From NCBI GenBank assembly GCA_024529925.1, contig JAFEUB010001412.1, positions 558,001 through 622,000 of the forward strand: a DNA stretch of 64,000 bases, in the 5' to 3' direction. Shown one piece after another: positions 36,870 through 58,400 of this stretch; the first letter of the stretch is position 1, and every line of letters begins with the position of its first letter. The position numbers and the translations under genes are program-made. Origin of the DNA: Ophthalmolycus amberensis (taxonomy: Eukaryota; Chordata; Actinopteri; Perciformes; Zoarcidae). The notes under the pieces were generated by a model, which had not been told where the DNA came from, did not search any database, and saw only the letters and a program-made list of their open reading frames with translations.

Positions 36870-39800
36870 TAAAGCTGAATTAACCGATTGTTTAGGTCAC
36901 AAGTGGGCAGCGCAACAAGCTGTAAACACTTTGAATTCTCCACTATGTTAGCTATTTGCTAACTGTGTCTGTAATGTATCAGTTCTGGGCAGAAGGCAAA
37001 ATGTGGTTTTATCAGAGCAGTTGCCTGCTGATCTTGGGGTTGAGAGAAAAAAAAAAATACAACAATGAGACTTTGATACACTAAACTCAAGTGTTACCTT
37101 TTCTTTTGCCTTTTCCTCCTTTGCCAGCCTCCTGGCCTGCAGGCTGTCCACCAGGTGTCAGAGGAGCTGCTGCACCCTTGGCTTTTGCATAAGCCACAGT
37201 CACTTTGCTGCCATCGATCTCGCAGTCCTCCATGGCTTCTTTGACAGCTTTGCAGTTCTCGTCACTCTCAAACTCCACAAAGCCAAACCTGAGGAACATG
37301 TAACATAAAACAAGTCAGTGTGAAGCATGAAGCAATTATTACAATTGTGACAATAAAAAGATAACTTTAGGCTACCCACATTCTTGAAACTCCTTTCTTT
37401 TTCGTTACAGTGACTCTTGTGGTGAAAGCCCCTTCAAAGGCACTTTTCAGAGTCTCTGCGGTCGTCTTCTCGGTGAGGCCCATCACAATCAGCGTTTTTG
37501 TTTGGACTAAAGAAAAAACGCTTGTTTTCATTACTCATGAATACAAAACTGACTTTTGAAACACTTGAAATGTATGTTTTGCGATTGAATATTAGACCTT
37601 CATGAACAGTATGAAACGAACAATCCTACACACATTTTTCCTGCTCTGATTTTGCTTCCATTTTGCAGAATTGCACTCTGGTATCCCTGCCATCGATTTT
37701 CATGTTTTTGGATGACTGCAAGGCCTTTTCAGCATCTTCCACAGCTGCAAACTCGACAAACGCAAACCTGCAGAGGATTACAGATGTTTCGTTAGAATAT
37801 TTAAATACTCTCTTCACTGGAAACAAAATAAAGACCAGTGTACATGTTCTTACCCCCTTGATTTGCCTTCGGCTCTCGGTACAGGTGGCACCAACAGCTG
37901 TCTGAAAGACTTTCTTGAGGGTTTTTGCTCTCACGTTGGACCGCAAATTGCTCACAAATAAGGTTTTACTTGGAGGAGCGGGAGCTGTGAGAAAGAAGAG
38001 AGATCGTTTGTAAACACAGATAAATCACAAAATCCAGATTCAATTGATTGATGTACCGATTTTTTTTTAAAAGAACAATTAAACAGCTATAGTATGAGGT
38101 CATCCATCGACGGTAGATTTCTAAATGTTCAGTGATTTACCTTCTTCGTCGGGATTAGCTACATCTGGTTTTTCGACAGAGTCCACAATCAAAATCCGGC
38201 CTTGAATCTCAACTCCTTGTTTTTGTTGGCATACATTATGAGCAATCATTTTGTTTTCAAACTCCACAAAGGCAATGCTGTTGGAAAATAAGGACATTTC
38301 AAGTAGTATTAATTATAAATATCCAATAAATGCATGTTTAGATTATCTTAACCATTGCATTCCTAAATATAATACTTTTAAAACTAATGAAATCTTTTTC
38401 CACACCCATGTATAGTGAGGAAGTGGACCTTAACGAAGGTGTTTTTAGTCTCTCACCCTTTCTTTGGGCCATCAGTCCCATTAGGAAACCGAACATCGAC
38501 GGCCTTTTGGAAGATTTTCAGAAGGTCTTCTTTTGTTGTGTTGTACGGGATGTTCTTCAGAAGCAAACATTTCTCATTTTTGTTTTCTAAACACAGCACA
38601 GTACTCAAGTTAGACATGTCATCTTTATCACCCTCCTTGGACATTATGATGTTTTGTATTAATTGTTTTACATTCACAGATCATTATATCATAAAGCGAT
38701 GAATGATGAATTTCCTTCTTGTAGATTTAACATACAGTACAAGCTGCACCGTTATCTAATATGGCAAGTTACACAGCAGTTAAATAAATGTGTGATCAAA
38801 CGATTATATTTGGTCGAGTTACCTTTTTTGTCTTTTCCTGGAGTTTTCTTCTGAACAATCTCCTCACTTTTGACCTTTGCTTTGGCGATCTTCATGGGCT
38901 TATCGTGCATCATTTCTCCATTTAGCGCCAAACCTTTGGTCAAGTCCATCTCTGAGGCCAAATCTACATGTGCATGTTTTCTACAACAGCAAAACATTAC
39001 ATCAGAGTTTATTTAGTATTTAAAGCAGCAGCAATATTACTTTGAAAAGGATGAGACAAACAACTTCGAATGCACCTACTAGAGGGTTTCCTGCCTAAAG
39101 GGAGCCGACAGTAAAATGTTAAACAGCATACTCACTTGGACCGGTGAAGTCTGATGTCTTGAACCTGGAGACTTTGTGTCATGAAGTAACTTGTTAATGA
39201 ATCTTTGACTTCATCGAATGTTTTGGAGTTGTTCAGGTTGCCAACAAAAAGACAATATCCTACAACAAAATAAGAGAGTGAAATGTGTGAGGGCAAGAGT
39301 ATAAGGCACCTTACAGGACGAAGCATTTAGCAGTCTGTCTGATTCTGAGTTCATACCATCATTGATGAGCTTGGTTTTCTTTGCCGGGGAGGCCTCAACA
39401 GAAGAGGGGGCCTTCCGTTTTACTGCAACCGAATAAAAAGTGTTATAACTACGTCATAACTAACTAAAGTGAGTTCAAATGGTAAACAGCGTTCACAATT
39501 TCTAGTCTCTCCTAACTTTTTCGTACTTGACACCTGTCATTAAGACTTTATGCTGCACAAGAACACCTTTTTTATTTTTACAACTTCAAGATATACGTAA
39601 TCTGTCGCGTTGGTATTTGTTTCAGTTTGGTATTTTAATGAATGTTCAGAGTTTCAATGTTAAATGTGTTGCTGTAGTGCCAGAAGGAGACTCATCCTCA
39701 TTACACATCATTTGACACCACTCACACTCAGACACTTTTGTGTGGTGGCATTTTTGCAGTACCTCCAGATTCCTGCACCTCTTCCTTCATCTCGGCATCT

Positions 39801-41277
39801 GCACTCTGAACGGGAGCGTCCTCTGTGGAGTCGACTGCATCAGCTGAAGAGATGATCTGAGTTAGTTTTTCTGGCAAAAACAGTCATGATTTGATTTAAA
39901 GACAGTGAAAACCAGGTTTGCAGCCTCCATTGAAGCCTACAGAGGGCGAGTGTTTCACAGGTGAGAAAGATGAGTATCATCATCATCAGCGTTTAGACTA
40001 ACATAACTAACACCTGCAACTTAAACGACAAGACACATACCCGTTGATTAGAAAAACAATAAGATTTATTTGCTTTCTTTTTGACCTGAAGAGTAAGTAG
40101 GATCTTTAAGATTAAAAACATAAAGACTAACATATCACCTGCAAAATGAATGATGAATATTTTTCAGTGGAGGAATATATATATATTAAAAAAAAAAGAT
40201 AATGCAATAGTAACTTTTGATTGTTGTAAACATCCTTACCACTGTCCATCATCTGATCACTTGTATTAGTTCCCTTTTCTGTATCATCAACTTCTCCTCC
40301 CTCGTTCTTCTTGTCCCAGGATATAGTCACAGTGGACGTACTTCCCTTTACTTTAATGGCAGTGTCCATCTGATGATCTAAAGATGCAGCTTTGTTACTG
40401 GCACAGCTCAGAATTGTAATCGGACATCTTGTGTAATGCATTTTTCTTGCACAGTACCTTGTTCAGCTTGGTCCTCTTTAGGGGCACCCTCCACTGTTAA
40501 TATATTGAATTATATAATGTTATTGTCATTATTGAGTCATCACTTACTGTAATTTTTTAAAAGATATTACTTGCCAGTTTCCACATTGTCCACTTCTTCT
40601 ACATCTTCAATGGTGTCCACTTTGCTTTGTCGTTTACTACATCTTGTAGCCTGAAAAAGACACAAACACGTGAATCAAATAATGAGACTGTGTTCTTGTG
40701 CGCAAGCCTAACACCAAAAATGTCCAATACTGATGAACTTGTCAATTCGTTTTTAAGATTAAATTACCACCATGCCTTAAAGTAATGGAATATGAAAATA
40801 ACCACGCGACAGGGCCCAAAGGCCCTCACAGTCAAATTATACGTGTAGTGAATGTAAGCAGCAAATCCTCACATTTTACAGGCTTAAACCAGTGAACGTA
40901 TTTTATTATCCCTTAGTAACTACTTAAAAACTTGTAAATGATTATCAAAACTGATATAAACTAAAATTAGTTTCTGTCAATCGACTAACAAATTCTAGTG
41001 TTAAATGTAATAACGTTACTGTGACGATGTACCCACTTAAAAACATACAGACACGTTTTCCAGTTGCAAGTTACCCACTTGAAACAGTGCTTGTAACGTT
41101 TGGCATAACCGTTCATAACCAGTTTATCGCCAGCTAAGCTAACCAACTGTTAGCTAGCTTGTTAGTTTGTAGATATCGTTAAAAACATGTTTACCGTGGA
41201 AAAATCTACTCGGTGCCAGTTGGAGCCTGGTTAATATAAAAGTTAAGTAATGTCATACTTACGTTTTCCTTCGCCAT
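36525..41277 (-). CDS. ncl: Nucleolin-like protein with four RRMs, no RGG tail
   Basis: Nucleolar RNA-binding protein of the nucleolin family (rRNA transcription and processing). Fifteen exons: 41263-41277 (MAKEN), 40575-40650, 40458-40493, 40240-40377, 39763-39843, 39357-39422, 39136-39259, 38823-38980, 38457-38586, 38141-38277, 37854-37984, 37634-37767, 37380-37506, 37098-37288 and 36525-36586, about 534 codons. The short N-terminus has few acidic residues and an NLS-like PAKKTKL. RRM1 starts YCLFVGNL, RRM2 CLLLKNIPY, RRM3 KTLFVSNL and RRM4 KTLIVMGL, with RNP1 cores such as FAFVEF and FGFVEF. The tail is Lys/Gly-rich (GKGGKGKRKGKKHG) instead of the usual RGG/GAR repeats. One extra base in exon 11 (about 37881-37892) breaks RRM3 as written: the downstream half, VPRAEGKSRG, is in another frame. 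Intron 2 has a GC donor. An ncl paralogue is possible. Confidence 0.85.
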
Positions 41278-42651
41278 AGTTTTTGTTACAATACCACGAG
41301 ATCGTAAGCGTCGTAGCAGAAAATACACGTGTGTTGAGCTTAAAACATCCGCATGAGACCAGTTTGCTCTACGCAGTACGCAAGCGTGTCCTGTACTACG
41401 GGTGCCCACATGGATATCAGCTTTTGGCGATTCACCCACGACAACTTTCGGAATCTCCCCCTGAACAGAGTGACACTACAGTGTACGGGATCACTGCTAT
41501 GAGCACATATATGGTAAATATTTGGGTAGCAGGTGAATAATGTTAAGAGAGAAAAGGCTTAATAAGGAAGTTTTTCTAGCAGCTAACCGCTAAATTTGTA
41601 TTTTCTGACTGCTAACGTTAGCTAAGTAGCTTATTAGCTTAAACCGACTCATGAGTTGGTCAACTCCCCCATCAGGTCGCTTTATGTGTTACAGTGCACA
41701 ACTATGTTAGACTTGTACTGTTATCAAAAGACGAAAGACCAAATACAATATTGTAATTACAACAACAAGGTGTTTATTTTTCCCGTCTTCTCTTTTGTTA
41801 AACAAGCATGAACTACACGCGTCCCCCATCTTACAGTGTCAGTAAAAGGTACAAAGAAGAATAGCATAAACCTTGTGACTTTGTATTTACGATACTGTAG
41901 TTTCGTATTTCGTCCTCTGATGACTCGGTAAGCCTTCCGTAGTTGTGCACTTGAGAAGATAAAAACATATTACATGTGTGGGTTGTGGGTGTAACTTGCC
42001 TAACGAAAGCATTTCCTCTAAAATTCCTAATTATTACTCCCTTCTTCTTCTTTAAATTTGATTGGCGGGTCGCAACCAACTTGTATAAGTGCATACCGCC
42101 ACCTACTGTACCAGAGTGTGCAGTTTCAGGGTAACCTTTTCTTCACTGTTTCCACCTAAATCCTACGGTCTAATCCCTTATTACTCCCTTGTTCCACTGT
42201 ACCTACATTTAAGTCCCTGTAGGAACTGGTAAGAACGTAACGTTATATGTACTCATTCATATAACAATAGTCCACTGTAAGTTAAGTGGACTTACACAGT
42301 AAGATCCAGGTAATTACACATTAAGTTGCAGGCTGTATTATGTTACCCTTCTTTTATAGCATTGTTGAAGGGAGCCTGAGATCTAAGATTACCATTGCCA
42401 ACACTGCTTCTTTGTAATTGTTGTGCAAGGGAACATGGAGAACCTGAAACTTTTAATCCAACAGGTAGAACTGGAACTGGACAAAGAATCCGTGGTGCAA
42501 AGGTTACGTTGCAACCTCAGCACGTCAACTCACTTTATGCAGATAAGGTATCGATTCCGGTCATACATTCAGGCGGTAAACAAGACCAATATGAGCTGAC
42601 CATGGAGGATGTGGGACTGATTTGAGGACTAGTAGGACATACGTTTCTACA
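41278..42651. other. Intergenic region between divergent ncl and gk5
   Basis: ncl starts at 41277 on the minus strand and gk5 at 42652 on the plus strand, so this 1.4 kb carries both promoters head to head. The part next to ncl (41280-41480) is the CpG-richer end. A short segment at about 42050-42120 (GCATACCGCCACCTACTG) resembles a dispersed fish repeat tail. An unexplained ORF pair lies at 42395-42625 (separate entry). No TATA box was clear for either gene. Confidence 0.5.
42395..42625 (+). other. Unassigned short ORFs upstream of gk5
   Basis: Two overlapping plus-strand frames are open. One runs through 42395-42625 and includes NPTGRTGTGQRIRGAKVTLQ and YELTMEDVGLI. The other begins at an ATG at 42435 (MENLKLLIQQVELELDKE) and runs 54 codons. 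In the first frame an AG sits before the HGEPETF segment, and a GT follows LYADK. A spliced exon is therefore conceivable. I do not recognise either peptide. They may be gk5 5' UTR, an upstream ORF, a gene fragment or chance. Confidence 0.25.
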
Positions 42652-51641
<8,990 letters not shown>

Positions 51642-52635
51642 GACCGGACGCACACACGGGGAGATCCTAGGTTTGACAGAGACAGGAGTTTTTGGTTCAC
51701 AGCCTTGAATTGTTGTCGACATACAGACTACCTTTTACTTGATTTCTTCATGCCATAGCGTCCTCGTCCTTCCTTCAATCCACATCTCAAGCCACTGGTG
51801 CCTCATCTTATTACAGTATGTTATCCAGCCGGGATAATATTTGTACATGTTCCCACACGGGGGCGGTAATGTCTGGCTTCATTTATGAACCGCCATAGTA
51901 ACCGCATGCCACATGATATGAAGGACATTGATTTCCTTAACTGTTAGAGATAAAGAGCTCTCTAAATAAGAAGCAGAATTTCAACATACCGTAAATAAGG
52001 TTCGTATTTGTCTTTTTAACATAGTTGTTTCTTCTCAAATTAACAATATTTTCTCTTTGAAGGAAATGTTTGTCCTCTAGAGAAAACATACAGTCACACA
52101 TGTCGCCTTTTGGAAATCTGGAGCAGCTTCATTTTTATAATCATATATTTTAGCTGCAGGCTACACAGCCCTCATCCTCAAACACAATCATGAAATGTGA
52201 GGATGTTGTTTAAATGTGACTGGAACATGAACTAATAGCATATATGCTTCGACCTGTGTCAGGCAATCCTACTGGATTTTAGTATTTTAGCACCTTGTTG
52301 TCAGAAATGCTTATTGCCGCGTTCCTCACATCTCCATTGGAAATAACTAGCAAAGTGTGTTTGTTTAGGTTGACTGTGAGAGGGATTCGTTTAGGTGTGT
52401 GGGGATTTGAAGATTAAGCCTTTCTGTTGTATCTGTCGTGTGGTTTGAGTCCGCTAACACATAAATTACAGATTTTGCTATGACGCATGTTCTGTTCAGA
52501 TCAAGTTGATCAGGGATATAAATATGTACTGAACTGGCATTAAACACAATAGGCGAACATGAAAATCTGTATTTCTTTTCAATCCATGTTTTGTAATAAT
52601 TTCATATGCGTTTGTGTTACAGTTATAGTGTACAG

Positions 52636-52998
52636 CAGGGGTCTCAAACTCCGGCCGGCCGAATCCGGCCCGCCACGTCATTTTATGTGGCCCGCGAATC
52701 CGCCAGCAAAAACTAAAAAAAAAGTTTAAAAAAATATATATATATATTTTTTTTAAAGTTAGACTTGATAATAAAAATATCCCCATAGTCGAAATTATGA
52801 GATAGAAAGTCATAATTCTGAGATACTTAAACACACAGTCATAGAAGCAGCTCTTTGGCTGGTTACTGTACATTTGACATGGAAATGTTGTGAGTACATT
52901 GAAGACTACTTTAAACTGTGAATGCAGAGAGTTATTTAACAATATGTTACGAGTAGTTACAACCGGCCCTTTGTGTGAAAATGAGTTTGAGACCCCTG
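52636..52998. mobile_element. Non-autonomous hAT-type element with intact TIRs and 8-bp TSD
   Basis: The ends are perfect 16-base inverted repeats, CAGGGGTCTCAAACTC and its reverse complement. They are flanked on both sides by the 8-base direct repeat GTGTACAG (52628-52635 and 52999-53006). An 8-base target duplication and CAGGG ends are hallmarks of the hAT superfamily. The 363-base interior has no transposase ORF, so it must have moved with enzyme from elsewhere. Confidence 0.9.
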
Positions 52999-54555
52999 GT
53001 GTACAGCCTTGTTTATGTCATATGATCATATTTTGACATTTTACATGACCTGATGAACTCTGATGACAAAGATACGAATTGTAATCATGTTATAAGAAAA
53101 TGCTAACAAATGACTAGGACAATGTAAACTCTGAATGTTATATGTATTCTACTTTCTGGGTATTGTTCAATGTTTTTGCCTTTCCTAATACTGTAATGTC
53201 TTTTGTTTCTTATGCAACGTGACCTTATGCATAATGCAAAAATTAACACCTCAGATGGAATCGACATTCCACAACACTTGTACTTCGTTCAGTTGTTGAA
53301 TGGCAGATGTCGTCCCAGAGCTGCTGGGACAGAACAAATTATACATTTGTGTGATCAAAAATGTTTGCAAGTTTTTTGTATGATGTTGAAGAGCTAGTAT
53401 TAAAAAAACCCGTAAATGATCAGCAGTTGCTTGTGGTGATTTGAGTGACTCTCGGCTACAGAAGGTTTCACCGACATGGTGAGTGAACAGACGCTGCCAA
53501 AAGGGTTTTACCTCCACATGGACTCTGGGGAAATGCTGTTGTCTTGTCCCCGGGGGATGATCAGGAACACGGGCTGTTGGATGAGTGTAGGGATGGCTTC
53601 CCATTGATGTGCCCAACCTCACTGTGAGGGTTGCTATGGTAGCTTGCGGATGGAGTGACTGAGAACAAATGGGGTGTGTTTTCCTGCTCATGGTGCCGGT
53701 ATGGTGAAGGGGGCGCTAATTGAGTGCACAGAAAGGGGGTTTTCCTTAACAATGGGAGGATTGTGTGCTTGTCCTCTAGGAGGAAGAGCAGACATTTTAT
53801 GTGCATCACACAGATCCATACTGTACAGCCTTTCCGCATCCCAAACACGTCCTCTAGTCTACATGTCAATCGCAGCTTTCTCACTCAAACATGGGCAGTT
53901 TCTTGCCAGTGGGTTTGGCTTGCAGTGGGGTGACTTCGCAGAGAAAAATGTGTTAGAGTGAGTGAGACTGACAGGACTAGCCCATGAATCAGTGCTGCCG
54001 GCTTTCACACTAATCAGTAGAATGTGTGTGTGTGTGTGCGCGGTTTTGTGCTTGGTACCGCATTGTATGAGTTGTAGTGGACTCTGCCTTGCAACAAATT
54101 CAATCTGACAGCAGGAACTGGATGCAATGCGACCACTACTCCAGTCCCCCTCCCCCACACAAGGTGAACCCTGCATCAAGGGTCATTATATAACTCCCTC
54201 TTCTCTTTCCTCAATCTCTTTGAGACACTGGGATTGTTCGCTGGGGGGCCGAGGTTGGAAGTTAAGCTTTTGTCTTACTTTTTTCTGTCAGTGTCTCAGT
54301 CAGTCCCCCTGCTGCCTACACCTAACTCCTTCTCTCTCGGCTCAGTTCATTTCAGTCATTGCCACAATCTGCATCATGTGTACAAACTGGCAACGCAGAG
54401 ACTAGGATATACATACAATTAAATATATTTGTTGTGCAGTTGAAGCTTATTTATTAAATATGAATATAAAGAAATGATGTAATAATATAGCATCCTTGCC
54501 TTACTCCCTATAACATGTTCTATTAACTGTGACACATCTGTTTACAGACTCGCAG

Positions 54556-54596
<41 letters not shown>

Positions 54597-54610
54597 TCTC
54601 TCTCTCTCTC
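54556..54610. repeat. CT-rich microsatellite
   Basis: Imperfect (CT)n tract with occasional TTT interruptions. The opposite strand encodes a spurious Arg/Glu-rich ORF. Confidence 0.9.
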
Positions 54611-54782
54611 ACACTCTTGCGCGCGCACACACACGTTTCAGTAATGCTCAATCGCCATAGCAACAAGGATTGGCAAATGCTCCAAATATCTATGCTCAAC
54701 CAGTCAGTCACAAATGGCATCTTCATGGGTGGGCTTCAAGTATGCTGATCACTGGCATATATATAAATAACAGCATTTTCTA

Positions 54783-54828
54783 AACACACACACGCGCACA
54801 CACGTGTGTGTGTGCGTGTGTGTGTGTG
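54783..54828. repeat. Palindromic (CA)n/(GT)n alternating tract
   Basis: A CA run with a CGCG interruption meets a GT run with a GCG interruption at a central ACACGTGT. The arms are nearly complementary, so the tract can fold into a hairpin. As alternating purine-pyrimidine DNA it could also adopt the Z form. Confidence 0.85.
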
Positions 54829-55149
54829 TCTCTGTTGTGCAAACCATAGCTTTCCAGACTGAATCAGTGCATCCATTGCTGTCGAATCACACTTGCAGCC
54901 TTTAGGTTTGGTTACTGGTTTGGTGAATCAACGTGTACCACTGGTGCGCAGAAGAGCTGTTGTGAAGAACTGTGATAAATCAGGATGACGTGTAATGTTA
55001 TTGTGATACCATAGAAGGCGACCGTTGCTGTTTTTTCTCACTGAAGGATCCCACAGCCTGTAGACACTTTGTATCAAATGGATTTCCCAGCCTGTTCCCA
55101 AACACATTCAGCCATTACAATATAATATGTGATAGAAAATATATTGTGC

Positions 55150-55463
55150 GCTCTATTTATAATTTGTGCGCGTAACGGTGCGTCTCTCCGTCACTAACCA
55201 ATGTACATCCATCTGGTCGCACTGCATCAGCTGCCACGGCGGGGCTTGTGTCGACGTCACAGATTTTTTTCTTCGCTTTTCTTTCCTTCCCCTTCTCGGG
55301 TTTTTTTTGTTCCACCAGAGCATCTCTCTCTTTCGGCTTTACGCAGCCCACTCCACTCACCGCCGCCTCGCCAGCTTCTTCGCCTCATTACATCGCCCGC
55401 TCCCCTTTTCTGCATTTTATAAGGGAAAGGTTACCGCGCGTTTTGGACCAAAAGAGTATCACC
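55150..55463 (+). promoter_or_regulatory. atp1b3: atp1b3 5' flank and 5' UTR
   Basis: A TATTTATAA stretch at about 55155-55163 lies some 300 bases before the start codon, and CpG-richer DNA follows it. The ATG at 55464 is in a strong context (ACCATGG). The exact transcription start cannot be seen. Confidence 0.4.
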
Positions 55464-58400
55464 ATGGCGAGCACCGAGGACAAACCCGCCAACAAGGAGA
55501 ACACGTCCAGCTGGAAGGACTCCTTCTACAACCCGAGGACCGGGGAGGTGCTGGGTCGCACGGGCAGCAGCTGGGGTAAGGATCCCCGTCACACAGCAGT
55601 CAAAAGATGCAGCCATAACAGATGCGTGCCTCCTGATCATATAGCCTGCTATATATGTCTGTGCATGGATGAATTAAAAATAACTGCCACATATTGGGTT
55701 AGCGGAGGAGCCATCATAGGCCTACATGAAGGTGTAAAAGAGAAGCCTGACAAGAGGATCACCAATGATGCTATTAAAGGGGTTCACCATACTCTCACCA
55801 ATGATCAACCAGGTGATGATCAATCATAACAGCAGAGGTTTGTTTTTTTTGGGGGGGGGGGGGATATTTAACATCTCAATTAACAGCATTATCAGGAAAT
55901 TGTATTCACAGTGCAGCCCCCAGCTGTTAACCCCCCACCCCCCATTACCTAATCATATCTGAGGAGTGTGCTCCAGCATTCCTGAGCTGTATCCATAGCT
56001 GATCAGGCCATACATTTTACATAATGATTCCAGTTATTTCCAGAGTGAGGGAGTAACACACCACCCTCCCTCCAGCAGCCAGCTCTTATAGGCTAGCGCG
56101 GGCTGTCAGGCTGCCCGGGCCCCTGTGCTGCTGTGCAGTGGGATGCTCCATTGCAGTTGCATGGCCGCCCACATTAGCATGCCTGTCAAGGTCAAATGGG
56201 ATTCCCTCTCTCCTCTTTCTGTCCTTTTCAAGCACTAGGCAGGTGCATTGTGGGATACTGTTGGAGAGGAATGAGAGAAAGGGGGGATGTACAACAGGAA
56301 GCTGAGGAGTCCATCCCTTTTTTTCTTCTTCTTTTTTGTTCAACTTAGAGGGCATCCGTGCTGTGCAAGCTGGATGGTGGTGAACCATTTTCAGTCAGAT
56401 GTTTCCATAACTGTGGCTCCTTTTCTTCGCCCTGCATTGTGCTTAAATGAGGCTTCGGATGCTTTCAGCACTGCAGCATCATCCCTAAATCTTGAGTGAT
56501 TTGAAACCGAGGGATCTCCAGCGAAAAATGGCCTCAGATTTGTTAGCAGCATGTAGCATTTCCCTCTTGATCCTAAATGGTTTCTCTCAAAGGGGTTGTA
56601 CACTCAAATGAGAATTTCTGAAGGAATTTCAGAAGGAAATCTGAATTTTGTCCGAAATCACGTGTGGTTAAAGCTTGTAGTCAATCATGACCCCTGTCAT
56701 TATGTCTCCTTTCTTTTCTATTTCTGTTCCTCTACCTTGCTCCAGGCCTCATCCTGTTGTTCTACCTGGTTTTCTACTGTTTCTTGGCTGGCATGTTCGC
56801 CCTGACCATGTGGGTGCTGCTGCTCACTCTGGATGACTACGTGCCGAAGTACCGAGACCGTGTTCCCTATCCAGGTGTGTGTCTCTCACCAAACAGCACA
56901 CAAAGGAGGACCGGGCCTTTCAGCTACTGTAACCGGCAGCATTGCTCTTTGGGGCATTCATTATTTATACTCGCAATGAGATGCTGTCACAATAATGTGC
57001 TTCATTGCAGCTACTTTTTGTATTGATCTATTTTGAAGCCTGTTCCTGTGTGATGTCAGCAGTGGGGCTTTCCGTCCAGCTGTAATTCGAGACAAACGCC
57101 GATGAAGGCTGTGCATTAGTTTCTCCTGCTGGCGGTAATCTACTACTTTACTCTATGTTTGTTTACTTTATGTCTTTGTTGCAGGGTTGGTGATTCGTCC
57201 AAATTCTCTGGATTTATCGTTCAACAAATCTGACCCCCTCAAGTATGTACAGTATGTCAACCACCTGGAGTCTTTCCTGCAAAGTAAGTGCACTTCCCGC
57301 TGATACACTAAGAAATTAATATTAAAACAGATTGAAATCAGGACGTAATAAAACAAATTCCGCTCCATTTCTCCCGGATTTTTTTTCCAATAATTCATTC
57401 CATTAACTTGAATATACCTCTGCTCATCTCTCTCTCTCTCAGGATATAATGATTCACAGCAGGACAGCAACGAGGACTGCACCCGCGGAGAGTATTTTCT
57501 GCAGGACAACACCGAGGACATGACAAAGAAAGCTTGCCTCTTCAAGAGGGGCTTCCTGAGTCTCTGCTCCGGCCTCTCTGACAACAACTTTGGATACTCT
57601 GACGGGAAACCCTGTGTGCTGCTGAAAATGAACAGGGTAACTCCAACTTTCAGTGACCTGAAAAATCACTGAAATTTGCTTTAAAAATCGCTTTACAAAT
57701 GAATTTGTTTTTTCTTTTCATCGCCGTCTTTTAACCTTTTGTTCCTTCCCACAGCTTCTAATCTCCATTTCTTTACTCGCCTGCTGACAGTTCCAAAAAT
57801 AAATGATTAATTTGATTTATTTCAAATTTTGGTTCCGCACATGCTGCAGCCTTTCGACACAGTCTTCAACCTCTCCTGTTTCCCTCACCTCCTAGATAAT
57901 TGGCCTGAAGCCTGTTGGGAATCCTTACATCAACTGCACAGTAAAAGTAAACACTTTTTCCACACTATACTCTACATGTTGTTGTTGCTTGTACGTGTAT
58001 TTTTTTTCCATTTCGTTCATATAAAGAATCCCTGATGTCCATAACAGTGTCAATATTTTCTTTCTGTTGATCTTTCATTTTTTCCTTCTTTTAGTTTTTT
58101 TTTGTGTCCGATTTCTTTCTGCATGCTGTCACTGACGGCGTTAGGGTAAGATAATATGTAAATTATCAGGATAAGGCCATTAGGGGTGTTAACACATTTT
58201 TATTATGTAACAAGTCATTATGCAGGTGCCTCCATCCTAGTGCTATTTTCAAGTCATGTTAATCTAATAGGCGCAGTCAAAAATGTCCTTTTGAAGATTA
58301 ACACTACATGTTTTCTACTTCATTTAAATCTCCTCACTAACAAACAGAGGGCCATTGCTTTTCCTTTTTTTCAAGTCCTGTCTCGTGATCTTGGAAAATG

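Larger units (their letters stand above)
51642..55463. other. gk5 3' UTR and intergenic DNA up to atp1b3
   Basis: The stretch contains the gk5 3' UTR with an undefined end, a hAT-type element (52636-52998), pyrimidine and CA/GT simple repeats (54556-54828), and the atp1b3 5' flank. No exon of tfdp2, which lies between GK5 and ATP1B3 in human, was recognised. ORFs at 53250-54400 lack splice structure and similarity to anything I know. Confidence 0.55.

Noticed and set aside
53250..54400. Several overlapping ORFs of about 100 codons between gk5 and atp1b3
   Set aside because: They overlap on both strands, lack exon borders and similarity, and were checked for tfdp2-like motifs without success.
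54523..54726. Arg/Glu-rich minus-strand ORF
   Set aside because: It is a translation of the CT microsatellite.
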